DNA of 64,000 bases from the NCBI GenBank assembly GCA_033980235.1, contig CM067080.1, positions 2,399,501-2,463,500 of the forward strand, read 5' to 3'. Shown here piece after piece: positions 22,907 through 34,768 of this stretch (position 1 is its first letter; each line of letters opens with the position of its first letter). Both the position numbers and the translations under genes were made by a program. This DNA comes from Diadema setosum (lineage: Eukaryota; Echinodermata; Echinoidea; Diadematoida; Diadematidae). The notes under the pieces were generated by a model. That model was not told the DNA's origin. It ran no database searches and was given only the letters and a program-made list of their open reading frames with translations.

Positions 22907-23221
22907 CTGTAGACATGATAACGTCGTTCATTGGGATGATTGAAGAAAAAGTTAGAAAGAGACAAGTTTGTACTGACGAAAATGATGCCCTCATAAAGCA
23001 GCTCGAGAACTAGCAAATGCTACCCCACTTCATGTTCCTCTTAATGGGTTTTAGATACAAAGTAGGAAATGACATGACATCAATAGGCTCCGAAGGTCGA
23101 TGGATGTCGGCCGCAGGCCACCACCGCTTAACAAGTAAGTTGTGAGATTTTTGGTTTAAATTTTCTTTCCAATAATGACATGATATCTTCAATGATTCTG
23201 AAACATTGAAGTCGGGTATCT

Positions 23222-23251
23222 TTCTTCTCTCTCTCTCTCTCTCTTTATATA

Positions 23252-23298
<47 letters not shown>

Positions 23299-23299
23299 C

Positions 23300-23353
<54 letters not shown>

Positions 23354-23400
23354 GTTTGTGTGTGTGTGTGTGTGTTTGAGAGAGAGAGAGAGAGAGAGGG
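23222..23400. repeat. Compound microsatellite (CT)n-(TA)n-(TG)n-(AG)n
   Basis: About ten CT dinucleotides, then about 110 bp TA-rich, about 10 TG and about 10 AG. The outer CT and AG runs are mutually complementary, so the tract can fold. It lies in the intron between CUB exons. The rest of 23050-25095 shows no gene. Confidence 0.9.
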
Positions 23401-25095
23401 CCTTGCAATACAAAACCACCACAAAAAAAAAAAATTGCACGCCCTGATTTTACGTGACGACTCAATCTAGTCAACCTAGCCATATTTTCTAAAAGAGCAA
23501 TTCTTCTTCTTCTTCTTTTAAGTTATTCTAAAGTTTGGAATCATGAAAAGAATGGGGATTTGTGTTTTTAGCAGTGTTTCCAGAGCATTTTTTTTTTTTG
23601 GTAGAATAGCGATAAAAGTCATGTCTGAGAGACCTCTTTTTATTTCTTGAAAACCCTTAACACACTCTTCACTTTCAACTCGTATTATTAAAGATAATGC
23701 TACTGCTTTCAATTTTGGTATACTACACATGGGTGTAATGTGTTAATAGAGCATGATAAATTTCAAATTAATTTGATAATCTCTTCATTGGTGTTTTTGT
23801 GGAATCTTACACCCTTTTTGTTCACTTCATTGCACAGAGCACGGATTGGTATGATCAAGCGCTTGAACAATCGCATAATTTCAAGCCTCTTTTTTTTCAT
23901 GAAATGTATGTGCATTCTTTCCGATATTAAGATCCGTTAGGAAAGAGCATTTTATTGAGCTATACATCATTTTGAAGCTTAAAGTCTGTCCTTTCGAAAT
24001 CTACCTTTAACTTAAATTTCATGTCTGATGGACAACATTAATTTTGTGGTTTGGGGGTGCATGGTCACATATTGTTAGTTACATTATGGCAAACTAAAAG
24101 ACGAAACCAATTCAAAATTAAGTCTTTGCAATGTTAAATCTCTCATAAAGTCATGTTTTTAATTCCGTCTATATGTGAGTATGATAAGTAGACAACAACA
24201 AAGCAATTAATCTTACATAAAAACAACAGCATGGCGTAATGTTCCAAGCCACTGAGGTTGGGAAGAGGGAACTCACAAAATACTCAAATAGATATCGCAC
24301 AAAGCTAGTAATGATGATGAATAAACAAAACAAAAAACCAACAACAAATGGTACTCGACTTGAACTAGGCTGGAGTTCGGATGTCAATCTTCAGTATCTG
24401 TTGAGGAAAAGAAAAGAGCTTCCGCCATACGAAATTTTTTGACCGCGCCTTTCGCTGACTTTTCACTTTCGAGTCTCGCACATCTTTTGACACCATTTTC
24501 GAAAATCGGGCCTACCGTTACGTGATTTTGTGTACAAAGGCTTTGCAAATGGAGTTTTCTCACCTTCTTCATAAAGATGTGATTATTTTCACTTTCGTAG
24601 GCTGATATCAATCAATTTTAGCATGATTAATCTTGAAATATGTTCTGTCATAAATTTTGCGAAAAAAAAAGGACAAGACAAAAGATCGAAAGCCAGGAAA
24701 TACAGAAAAAAATAATAAAAAATGTAATATATCATTCAATACATATTTTTCAAATACATTGTTTAATAGGAATGCTTCAAAGAATGAGATCACAAAAAAA
24801 AAGTTTCAATGAGCTTTATTTTCTAATTTATGCATGGATTAGCATAACATATTAAGGTAATGTATATGCGAATTTTCAAGGCGATTGCGCGATCGAAGGC
24901 CGAGATTTCGGGGGGGGGGGGGAGTTGATAAGACTCTCCCCCGGCCACAGAATACCCATAAAGCCTGGTGTTGTCGGAATATTAAAAAAAAAAGGTTCGT
25001 ACTGTAGATTTGTTATTCCGAAGCAGCTCAGTACAAAATATTATCCATACTATACGCATGAAAATATGTTCAGAATAGTGTCTTGAATTTCTCAC

Positions 25096-25315
25096 CTCTG
25101 GGATGGGTGCTGCTCACGTTGATGACGAAATTAACGTCCTTTATATGATCCATCTTGCAAGCAAAACTTATCCAGAGAGAATTCGATATGGAGGTTATGC
25201 TGCCGTCTGTACTACTTCCACTAAAGCGTGCTAACCTGGTATACGGCCATCCGTAGTTCATTTCGTCTTTGCGCTTCCCATCCCCAACGTCAAGGATTGA
25301 AGAATGCACTACCAG
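25096..25315 (-). CDS. Receptor A, CUB domain 1, second half
   Basis: The 220-nt exon runs from TTTCAG| (start at 25315, phase 0) to GAG|GTGAGA (phase 1). It encodes LVVHSSILDV, a glycine- and charge-rich loop, YTRLARFSG, then SNSLWISFACKMDHIKDVNFVINVS, the pattern of the last strands of a CUB domain. The phase-0 entry matches the end of 30487-30623, and the phase-1 exit matches the CUB2 exon, so the chain 30487-25315-22906 is in frame. A further upstream AG (start 25336) would add seven residues. The downstream choice gives a better fit to the CUB strand pattern. Confidence 0.7.
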
Positions 25316-25336
25316 CTGAAACGAGGAAAAGTCCAT

Positions 25337-27122
25337 CTGAGAAAAAAAACGAGCAAAAGGAAAACTCAGATGGGACTGAAGGATGTCAATTACTATAACA
25401 GAATGAAATACTAAGTAAAATACATTCAGCAAAAATAACAGAAAGAAAGTACACGCTTTTTTAAAGTGATTATTTCTCATAGAATCCCGTCATCTGCCTT
25501 ACCAATCTGCATTATCTCCGATATGCGGGATATATTTACTATTATTTGAGACAGGGGAAAGTTCATCTGCATGAGGGCAAAACGAAAACTCAATTTGCAA
25601 TCACAGAGAATAATGTAGGTTTTGATCGTTCTTGTGAAAGAGAGATTGATGATTATCGTACTGAGTTCAATATCGTAATCATTCGAAATTATAGATGTGT
25701 ACGTAAAATGATAAAAACATAGGAGAACCGTTAAAGATTCTTCTAATGTTACCTTTAGATATTTTTCTTCTCTTTAGTGTCTCCTTTAATCACACCGCTG
25801 CTCAGAAAAACGAACTGATTAAAAAGTGATTATTATTGATTTGTTTTGTTTTTGTTTTGTTTTGTCTTTTGGCAAATGATCTGAAACATTTGTGCTTATA
25901 GATGTAAACGCAATTTCACCGTATTATGATATATGTCTGCTTCAAGGCTTTGACACCTACAGATTCACAGCATCACAGAAGCTTCATCCGCTGCACTATG
26001 ATGTATTTCTTTGGATTAAAAAAAAAACAACAACAACAAAACAAAAAACAAACGTTTTTATCAATTACAATGGTTGGCAATGTGTGTATTCGTAATAATT
26101 AAATGTTTAGATTCAGTTCACACGAACATGCGGAGCAAAGCGGTAATACGTTGATTATCACATTGTGTAGGGTAAGCAATTAGTAAGTGCAGTGACGTGG
26201 GGTATCCAGAATGTCACTGAATGTCCAAAAATGCGTTTATGTGAGTTATACAAGACGAAAACCATGTAATACGTTACACAATCACGTTCACACTAGAATC
26301 GATTACCTGCGTCCAAGTATCTTTTTGTGTCCATTTATTATACAATATCAAGTTATATAAGTTGATAGAGTTCCTTGCCGCGGAATGCAGCCTCAGTAAA
26401 TGTTACTGCTGACTCCTCCACATGTATAACTTCTGCAACTTTTATGTGTGTTCGTACCTTTACGTTATAGGTGGACTGTGTTCTTTATTTGTCTGTTGTA
26501 ATAGCAGTATGATTGAATACCCAAAGGGTTCTTATCTATAAAGTACAATACCACTCCAAATATTGTACCTTTGGTCATAAACACTGAAATAAAAAAGAGT
26601 CAGCAGGACAAAAAATGAAATGGCTTTTAAGAACTTGTTTTGCTTCTACATTAAAGACTTATATTCAGTTCAACAATGTAAGATACGATTTTTGTGGGAT
26701 AGAAGTGATGACGCCATTTACACTTTTGATTCAATAGCATTCATCAATATTTATGTAACTGCAAATTTTACCACTTTTTTCATGAGAACAAGTAAAAGAA
26801 AAGAACTTGACTAAGTATTCTTATCATTTGATTTTGTACTCAACTTGATATTTTTTCGGAAGTTTTATTTTATTTGTAATACTTAATACATTAAAATGTA
26901 AGTTATGATGTAACATAACAATGTTGACAAATTGCATATAAAAACACAATGCAGAATTCTCGTCGCACAGGAAAGGGGCACAAATCCTGCCACGGAATAA
27001 GACGCTTCTTTTGCGATTATTGAAAATGGAATATAAAGGCAAAAAATAAAATGAAAGATATCTTAAACCTCTCTTACATCCCGTCGTGCGTGTTTACAGA
27101 TCGTGCGGACTCGCAGTTCCTG
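25337..27122. other. Intron, no feature seen
   Basis: AT-rich sequence with homopolymer runs. Open frames are short and unsupported. Confidence 0.5.
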
Positions 27123-28248
27123 TTAGGGTGTGATTTCACGGAGCACGAGAACGATTTGCGAAGGACGCGAATGGCAAAATCCAGCATTCGTATTTTAGTC
27201 TGCAAAAGATCGCCAAACGAACGTGCGGGTTCGGAAGCGTCGTCAATTGTCCGCGAATGTCGTTTTTACTTCGGCGAGAGTTTCAAAAAAGTTTGAAATT
27301 TTTTTTGCGAACCTTTTCCGCACACTTGGTCGTGATTTGCTCGTGAATTGTTCTCGAAAGTGTCTTTAAAGCCTCGTCACATGCACAAGACCTTCGCAAG
27401 ACACGCGCGATGTTCGCGAAATGTTCGTGAAACCCCAAACAAACTCCGAAACTTTGTAGAATGTCTCGCGTATGTTACGCGAAATCTGCGAAGTTTTTTC
27501 GATCATTTTACGACGTAATCGCAGACTGTTCGCGTACCTTTTGAGACATTCTCGCGAACGTTTAGCGCACGTTTGGGGAATGTATGACCTATATGTTTTC
27601 TACAAATAAAAATCGTAGCATACATCTAAACATCAAACAATTATTAACAACTATAGTAACAAAAGAAATTAAAGACTAGCAAGGAGAAATAAATGTTTGA
27701 TATACAAAAAAAAATCGTAGAATACACTTAAAATCAATCTAAAGTAGGTAAAATTTCATTTGAACTGTATAGATTATTTGTGGGAGAAACTGCAAAAAAA
27801 AAAAATATCAAGTGCTTTACTAGTGGAGATAGGTTCTAGGAAAAACATGTAGGCAAACACACGATAGAGAAATGAGAGAAAAAGAAAGGAAAAATAGAGG
27901 AAAAAAAAAAAGAATCAACTCAAGACAGCTTCCACCTCTCCTTGGGTACATTTTCTCCCATGATTATGGAAAATTTTTCGTTGTTCGCATTTCCGTCGCG
28001 TGTTCTTCGCGTACGTAACATGCTGTACTTTAGCAATGATACACACGACATTCGCACATAAGTCGTGGAAACTTCGCACAAATTGCGCAAGAATAGTTTT
28101 CGGCTTCATTGTCGGAAAACATTCGGAGAAAAACATTTCCGAATGTTGGATTTTGTCATTCGCGTCCTTCGCAAATCGTTCGCGTGCTCCGTGAAATCCC
28201 ACCCTAAGGGTGAAATCGTTCGCGTGCTCCGTGAAATCCCACCCTAAG
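27123..28248. mobile_element. DNA element with TTAGGGTG termini and TTCGCGA-rich interior
   Basis: TIRs of about 70 bp: TTAGGGTGTGATTTCACGGA at 27123 is complemented at 28188-28207, and the match continues through GCGAAGGACGCGAATG. The right terminus is repeated in tandem: a 40-bp copy at 28208-28247. The interior next to the left TIR (27300-27580) is full of TTCGCGA, TCGCGAAC and related words. No transposase. No duplication at the ends could be fixed. Confidence 0.7.
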
Positions 28249-28259
28249 GGTCAAACAAA

Positions 28260-29530
28260 TGACAGTATAAATTGGGTTGTTGGAAAGTAAATGGGAGAAA
28301 TTTGATTTGATGTGATTTTTGTTCTATTCACAGAAATAATATGAATTGAGAAATCAATTATGGTAATTATTGCATGTTAAAGTATGAATTTAGGTGGAGG
28401 GTGTTTTAATTTGAGTCAATTCAAAATGGCGGCGCCCATGACTTAATGATGTTACATGGCGCCAGTTTATATATCAATCAGTGGTTTTTATAGCAAATTT
28501 CATGCTTTAATGTATAGAATGATTATAATTTTGATGAGTACTTTATTCAAAGCATGGTCAAGTAAATTTATAATTGATTTACTTTTTGAGTTGAATGATT
28601 ATAACTTTGATTGAGAAATTTATGTAAAGTTTGATAGAAGAGAATTGAATTTTGTGTTCCTAAATGAACATTATGATAGTACAGTGGTATACTGAAGAAT
28701 CAATTTTATTTTTAGTGTTCATGGGTAAGACGTTCAGCCTTCCGGTCGGTACTGGTGTTCTCATGTCTGAGGATGAGGGTTCATACTTCCAAAGAGCGAG
28801 TTGCTACCTGACTTAGGGTAGGCATGAATTATTTATGAGCAATTGTTCATCATTTTTGTTTAATGTGCAGCTGTTTATTATACAACTATGAATACTTTTG
28901 GTGTTTTATCTATTGCTAAAAAGGGGGAAAGCTTTTGGTATGCAGAAAACCTAAACAGATATACATGGAAGTAATTATTGGTATGTACATGATTTATGAT
29001 AGTCGCTATGGGGTAATGATTAAATTGTTTATTTGAGTGCATGTTTAGATGGTACATGCGAGTTTCGATGGTGGTTGATTAGAGTTTCATTGATACAATA
29101 CTAGTTCATGTATCGGGCAATTAATGAGTCATGGAGTCTTGTGGATATCCTGGGAAGTTTGGATAGTCGAGATAATTGTGTGGATAGTGAGTCCACGAGT
29201 TTTGAAGACAATTTATTGTATATTGCATCGTAGCTTCTATCTTGATCTGCATTGAAGGTAATTACATTTTGTAGATGTAGCAAAATATATACATATAGTT
29301 TTCACATTTTGGGAAGTGCTCTTGTATTGCAAAAAAAAAAGGGGGATCAATTTATCAAGAAATGAGATGTTGAATACAAACTTATGATTGTTTTCCTGTT
29401 TCTTGCAGGTTTTTTTTTTTTGTTGTTGTTGTGTGTGTTGATTTACTGACACCAATAAAGTCAAGTGAACTACAATCCTGCGTCCACTCATTCATTTGAG
29501 TCCTGGGGTCTATCACCACATCATCACAGC
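28260..29530. other. No gene seen; possible solo LTR
   Basis: The stretch is anonymous, but its right part (29430-29510) has AATAAAG followed within about 60 bp by a CA-ended sequence (CTATCACCACA), as LTR 3' ends often have. The left boundary and a target duplication could not be established, so the LTR reading is weak. Confidence 0.25.
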
Positions 29531-29666
29531 CCCTAACCACCTATCCACGACAGTTGCATGTTTTGCCTGTGTTACACGCACGCCTATCAAACTTACTCAG
29601 TACTTTTGTCTTGTGTACTCCAAGCGTGCCCCACGCGTGCTAATTGTCGCAGCCAGGTCGTAGCGA

Positions 29667-29686
29667 AAAACTGGCCGGCCAGTTTT
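29667..29686. repeat. 20-bp perfect palindrome
   Basis: AAAACTGGCCGGCCAGTTTT, centred on GGCCGGCC. It stands in a small GC-richer island (29560-29790) within an intron. Confidence 0.85.
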
Positions 29687-30486
29687 CAGGCTGCGTGCTA
29701 TGCGTCGTGTTTGCGAACACCTAAAAAAGTACCTTCCACTTGCGTGCATCTCAGTACTTGGTCCATTTTTGGCACGTAAACCACTCGTAGCACCACACAC
29801 GACTGGATGTAAGAGAGCCTTTACTTGATACTTTGTATATCAAAACCTCTTTCTACTGGTTCATTCTACTGGGTAATTCATGATTCTGATAGTCTAAGTA
29901 AAGGGAAAATAAAGCCTCATAAAAAAGTACAACACGGAAGCTGTCTCTGTTGCATATTTCTGTTTATTTTGTTACCTCTTTGTCACGCTAGTCTTGTTTC
30001 CTGTCGTGTGGTCAAGTCAGTTTTTCCCAGCAAGTAGTCTTGTTGATGTCCAAGTCTTATCTCATGTTCATTAGTTTGTTTGTTGTTGTTGTTTTTTTCG
30101 TGTGTAATTGCTTGCCCGTTTTTCTCTCAGTGGGCTACGAAACATTTTGTGCTGCTTTATAGCTGTTTTCAATTTTTGCATCGATTTGGGTTTTTTTTTA
30201 ATCCAACAGGACCCATTTTCTAAAAGCCTTGCCTTTTCAGTGGGTCCCTCCCGTTTGTTTGTTTGTTTGTTTGTTTGTTTTTCAAACAGTGCATATTGCA
30301 ATTATATCATTTTCTTTACCTCAGCACCTATTGCAATATATCGCTACTTTAAGTTTTCACTTATTGTTGTTTTGTCTGTATTAATTGACATGCAGTATTT
30401 CTTATTTCTGTCACTGACTAAAGTGAGATTTACGTGTATATGTTACCTTATTATGGAAAAACGAAAAAAAATATTTGAACTTGAAC

Positions 30487-30623
30487 CTGAACGCGATGAC
30501 CGGGCAAAGTTGTATTTATTATCCAATGCCAGGTTCCAGTTTTTCCAAAGTTTCCAACAGTCTGAACGACATCCTGAGACGTAATGAGTACCGATGGTGT
30601 CGTCTCGTCGAGTGACAAGTGCG
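30487..30623 (-). CDS. Receptor A, CUB domain 1, first half
   Basis: The 137-nt exon starts at TATGACAG| after a strong pyrimidine tract (phase 1) and ends GTTCAG|GTTCAA (phase 0, weak donor). The peptide contains LITSQDVVQTVGNFG, WHWIINTTLPGHRVQ, which fits the first strands of a CUB domain (position of the W.I..P motif). It has no cysteine. The entry phase matches the signal-peptide exon and the exit phase matches the exon at 25315. The copy-B counterpart is outside the window, so conservation cannot be tested here. The donor is the weakest point. Confidence 0.62.
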
Positions 30624-31468
30624 CTGTCATACGAGCAAAAGAAAAAAGAATCATGATATGTAAGTTCATTATTCTGGATTCTTTGGTTTTAATTTTAGTA
30701 ATTATTTCACGAAAAAAAATATATTTACATTCTTCTTCTGCCTCAAGCCCCTACCTCTTCATTTCATTGTCCTTGTTAATGTTGTTATCATCATGACCAT
30801 ACTACTATGATCATTCTATCCGTTTCGTTCCCACATGGTTCCGTTCCGTTTTGTTTTATTTTATTCCCAACCCATATGGTTACAACACTACATTTGCATC
30901 CACATTCAGAACTTTTCCTATGATATACAAAAGGGACTTACGTAATCTCACATCAATTAGTACTTGAATCCATAAGGCCATGTCTAGATTTGTGGAATTC
31001 ATTGTCGTTCTTCAGCAGATGAAACACTAATCTGAAAACCTCGAAGCATACTAGGGCCAGAAATGTAGCAATGTAATTCCATTACAATACCACTTGCAAC
31101 AACAATTTCACCTGCGTAGAGTTATTTATGCACACTTTCTTCTTGTACCTCCTCAAGCACCCAACAATGCATTCTTATGTGAAGCTGTTAAGTCATCTCG
31201 TTCATTGTTATTCGTTATGAAGCTGAAAAACAATCCTCGTTCATTGTCGCTTGTTATCAAGTTTAAAAACATTCCTTTTCCTCATAACAATCATTATAAA
31301 TTCTGAAACTGTGATCCAGCATAACCAATTTATGCAAAAGTCTGATGACCATCTGAAAGTCTCCTCTAACATGTACAGTGGCAATTAGTCTACTGAAGAG
31401 TTATGTATGTCTTTCCGATGTAATGTACACACACAGAAACACACACAGAGATACATACATATTAGTGT

Positions 31469-31518
<50 letters not shown>

Positions 31519-31557
31519 TATATATAAAAGGATGAAAAACGTTGCTTTATTATAAGT

Positions 31558-31607
31558 GACTTAGCTGAACAGTCTGTTTTGGCCGAAGTCTCGTCAGTAA
31601 CTAAATC
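31558..31607 (-). ncRNA. Decayed hammerhead ribozyme fold, copy 1
   Basis: Same layout as copy 2 (32375-32424), but the base next to the CUGACGA core is A instead of G, losing one stem I pair. Confidence 0.55.
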
Positions 31608-31686
31608 AACTTCGTAACAGTTTCTTGTTAAAGTACAATGTAAGACATACAGCTCTGGTATACTGAAGCAAGCAACAAAAGATGCA

Positions 31687-31722
<36 letters not shown>

Positions 31723-31988
31723 GAGTTTTATTGCAATATGAGCTAAGTGCCATTTTTAAACATTTCAAAGTAAGTCCATCATCAGATAGAGCAAAATAAA
31801 ACCTTTCCAGTAATACCTCAATTGTGAAACAACAAGAAATATTTTAGAAGTTATTACTATAAATATTCTGTATTTTGTTATTATTTTCTTTGTTTTTTAG
31901 CAGCTTCTATCACAAATAACTCAACTTAACAAGAATGGAGTTAGCTCGCTTTGCGATAACATTTTTCATATATGTAGGTATATTATAC

Positions 31989-32040
<52 letters not shown>

Positions 32041-32290
32041 ATAATTATGTATTTATATAAACGTACAATGTGGACTTTAAAACGTCCTCCCTCATATCCT
32101 ATATTTAGCAGAATATAAAATAAAAACACATAACAAAGCATTGCATGACATCCCTGTCAATGCTCATGTAATTGAAACCACTTTAGCAAAAATCGAAACT
32201 CTCAAGCGATGTGACAGCGCTGCATGACATTTTTTCCCGATGTTACGTACACACACAGAAACACACACAGAGTCACATACATATTAGTGT

Positions 32291-32328
<38 letters not shown>

Positions 32329-32374
32329 CATATATTATATATAGTAGGATGAAAAACGTTGCTGTATTATAAAT

Positions 32375-32424
32375 GACTTAGCTGAACAGTCTGTTTTGGC
32401 CGAAGTCTCGTCAGCAACTAAATC
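32375..32424 (-). ncRNA. Near-complete hammerhead ribozyme fold, copy 2
   Basis: Read on the minus strand: GAUUUAGUUG pairs over 10 bp (two G-U) with CAGCUAAGUC as stem I. Between them come CUGACGA, stem II GAC-UUCG-GCC (one A/C mismatch), then AAA where GAA is expected, stem III ACAG/CUGU around one A, and U at the cleavage position. Order and lengths match a type I hammerhead with a minimal palindromic stem III, the form known from PLEs, where dimers are thought to act. Two defects (G12 to A, the stem II mismatch) suggest loss of activity. Confidence 0.65.
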
Positions 32425-32794
32425 AACTTCGTAAGAGTTTCTTGTTAAAGTACAATGTAAGCCATACAGCTCTGGTATACTCAAGCAAGCAACAAAAGAT
32501 GCATGCATATATGATACATAAATATGTATGTGAAGAGTTTTATTGCAATATGAGCTAAGTACCATTTTTAAACATTTCAAAAGTAAGTCCATCATCAGAT
32601 AGAGCAAAATTAAACCTTTCCAGTAATACCTCACTTGTGAAATAACAAGAAATATTATAGTTATTGCAAAAAAAAAAAAAAATATTCTGTATTTTGTTAT
32701 TATTTTCTTTGTTTTTAGCAGCTTCTATCACAAATGACTCAACTTAACAAGAATGGAGTTAGCTCGCTTTGCGATAAATTTTTTCATATGTAGG

Positions 32795-32841
<47 letters not shown>

Positions 32842-33030
32842 ATTATGTATTTATATAAACGTACAATGTGGACTTTAAAACGTCCTCCCTCATATCCTAT
32901 ATTTAGCAGAATATAAAATAAAAACATAACAAAGCATTGCATGACATCCCTGTCAATGCCCATGTAATTGAAACCACTTAGCAAAAATCGAAACTCTCAA
33001 GCGATGTGACAGCGGTGCATGACATTTTTT

Positions 33031-33619
33031 TTTTTTTTGCTATGAGCACTTTCAGGTTGTTCGTATATTATGTACTACTATTACTCTTTCATTTCTTAAA
33101 CCTGAATATACTGGAAATTCTTGGAGGTTTGAAAGACGAGTGTTTTAACTGACTTTTCTCATGTTGCTGATTTTTTTGAAGAATATTTCCGCCAGGAATT
33201 TGAATTAAATTGGTTTAACCATTTTCAACTTGTGAGAGAAGAGAATGATAAACTGCGGATATACATGTAAGAAGATATATCCACATTACAAATTACATTG
33301 GTTTTGATTACCATGAGGTACTGCAATCATTGGTGAATTCAATTAACATAAATCTGCAGTTTTTGACAAGTTAAGTGTATTCATTCAGATTTATAAAGAC
33401 GCTCATACAAAACCTGATCTTGTGAATTTGCCCCCTCATACATGTGAATGTGATAGCGGTATTGAATTTATTTTTTAAGTTTCACCCAATATGTTTTGTT
33501 TTGGTTAATTTTGCCACTAATTAGATAAAATTCTACAAAACGGTTGATAAAAATCAGAAATATTTCAATCATCAGCAGTTTACTAACAGTAGGGTGGTTC
33601 ACCTGGGCACTAATGTTGG
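33031..33619. other. Intron, no feature seen
   Basis: AT-rich, with a poly-T run at about 33025-33040. Confidence 0.5.
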
Positions 33620-33623
33620 TTAA

Positions 33624-33982
33624 AGGTCCTGTTTACAATTGGGAACAGTGATTTAAACAAAATTCAAGATATGACATTTAATGCAGATGTGTAAGGTCTG
33701 TTGTATCACAAAACATCCTATCATATAAAATTTTCGCGATAAAGCCTAAAATATAAGGAGATATCTGTATTTTTCTCAATAAACCGTAACTGTAGACGGT
33801 TTAGTCTGGAAACATTTTTATTATAACTATTGTTCACGTTTTGTATATTTAACAATATTTATCATCGATTTTATGATTCAAATTTTTACAGTGGTTGTTT
33901 CCATCTCTTACTCACATTTTAGAACTATTTTAAAGCACTAATGCTGGGTTTTTGTTTCATCTGCAAATGGTAAATTATGCCT
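33624..33982. mobile_element. TTAA-type MITE, copy 2
   Basis: Flanked by TTAA at 33620-33623 and 33983-33986. The ends are AGGTCCTG and TTATGCCT. Same family as 12100-12465. It carries no coding sequence. Confidence 0.72.
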
Positions 33983-34680
33983 TTAAACTTCTTCTGCGAG
34001 TGTATTAAACCAAACCTATGCTGTATATAGTGAAGGAGGAAGTGTATTTTTGGTTTATAGAAAATCGTCCAAAAGGATATAGATGATGTAACTGGATGTC
34101 CCAATTAATTAATGACGAAATGAATTAAGAAACCAGACAAGGGTGTTCCCAGTGTACTGAGGTAATATCCTTGCCGTTCCCTGATTCGGTATTAAGGATA
34201 TCCATACAGGAGGTGTGCTTCATTATTATAGGCGACATTACGTAAGAACGTCTTGAAATTAATTAAATTTGATGTTTTCCTCTAAAACGATCTGAATTGA
34301 TATTTTATGTATTACATGCGGTAGTGCTAAATGGCATGATAAGCGATTTATTTTACTGCATCACATTGGTGTAACAAGGAAGTGATGATTATTATGATCC
34401 TTCAGTAAAGCGGAATGATATGACACCATGTAGTAGGCAATATACAGATCAAAATTCTCCTCTACAAGAGCGCCAGACACTAATCGTTTGAAACGCCCAA
34501 ATCATCATGTGAGTTTGGGTCATCACCCTGATTTCATTATGTATAATTCTTTTCAGTACATGTATAATAATTGAAAGGGTATAAATTCTCCTACAACAAT
34601 TTGAATGAGTAAACCTCTCTCTTCCGGGTCCCAATCGACATCCTCCACGATGTGTACCATTATGTCGACGCTATACTTAC

Positions 34681-34768
34681 CAAATTCATGAACATGATCT
34701 GCTGCAGCTCCTGGCGGTAATAATGCCAAACGCGCCAAAAGGTAAGTCAGTATCACAATATACGCCAT
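34681..34768 (-). CDS. Receptor A, signal-peptide exon with start codon
   Basis: ATG at 34768 sits in a good initiation context (G at -3 and +4). The peptide begins with a hydrophobic stretch typical of a signal peptide (YIVILTYLLARLALL followed by PPGAAAD). The exon ends TTTG|GTAAGT after 88 nt, phase 1, matching the entry of 30487-30623. The Penelope-like insertion begins about 190 bp upstream, so it may affect the promoter. Alternative: this ORF could belong to an unrelated small gene. Phase agreement and the domain order favour the receptor. Confidence 0.6.

Larger units (their letters stand above)
1840..23050. repeat. Segmental duplication block A
   Basis: This block aligns in direct orientation with 48830-62885. 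Anchors include 1890-2290 with 48890-49290, 7160-7400 with 50890-51120, 8880-9340 with 53520-53940, 17582-17680 with 54455-54540, 19450-20400 with 56230-57160, and 22030-23040 with 61860-62870. Exons are better conserved than the flanks. The block is longer than B because it received separate insertions at 3312-6996, 9919-17581, 17685-17954 and 20439-20971. The left boundary is approximate because similarity fades gradually there. Confidence 0.85.
31420..33030. repeat. Tandem duplication of an approximately 800-bp unit
   Basis: Unit 1 (about 31420-32240) and unit 2 (about 32241-33030) share, in order, GTACACACACAGAAACACAC, a (TA)n tract, a PLE-type terminus with a hammerhead motif, ACATTTCAAAGTAAGTCC-like sequence, AACAAGAATGGAGTTAGCTC, another (TA)n tract and CAAGCGATGTGACAGCG. 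The units differ by few substitutions and by (TA)n lengths, so the duplication looks recent. It lies in an intron of receptor A. Confidence 0.85.

Noticed and set aside
27123..27130. TTAGGG and TAACCCTAAC words as telomere relics (also 9939 and 17550)
   Set aside because: They occur singly as part of transposon termini, not in tandem.
28260..29515. Complete solo LTR
   Set aside because: Only a polyadenylation-like signal and a CA end are visible. No TG start with a matching target duplication was found.
30108..30584. 158-codon plus-strand open frame overlapping the CUB1 exon
   Set aside because: No domain. It runs antisense through the exon at 30487-30623 and ends soon after it. Its first part is T-rich low-complexity translation.
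31690..31800. Another hammerhead (CUGAUGA...GAAA on the minus strand)
   Set aside because: The core words are there, but the sequence between them forms no stem II in either tandem copy, so I do not count it.
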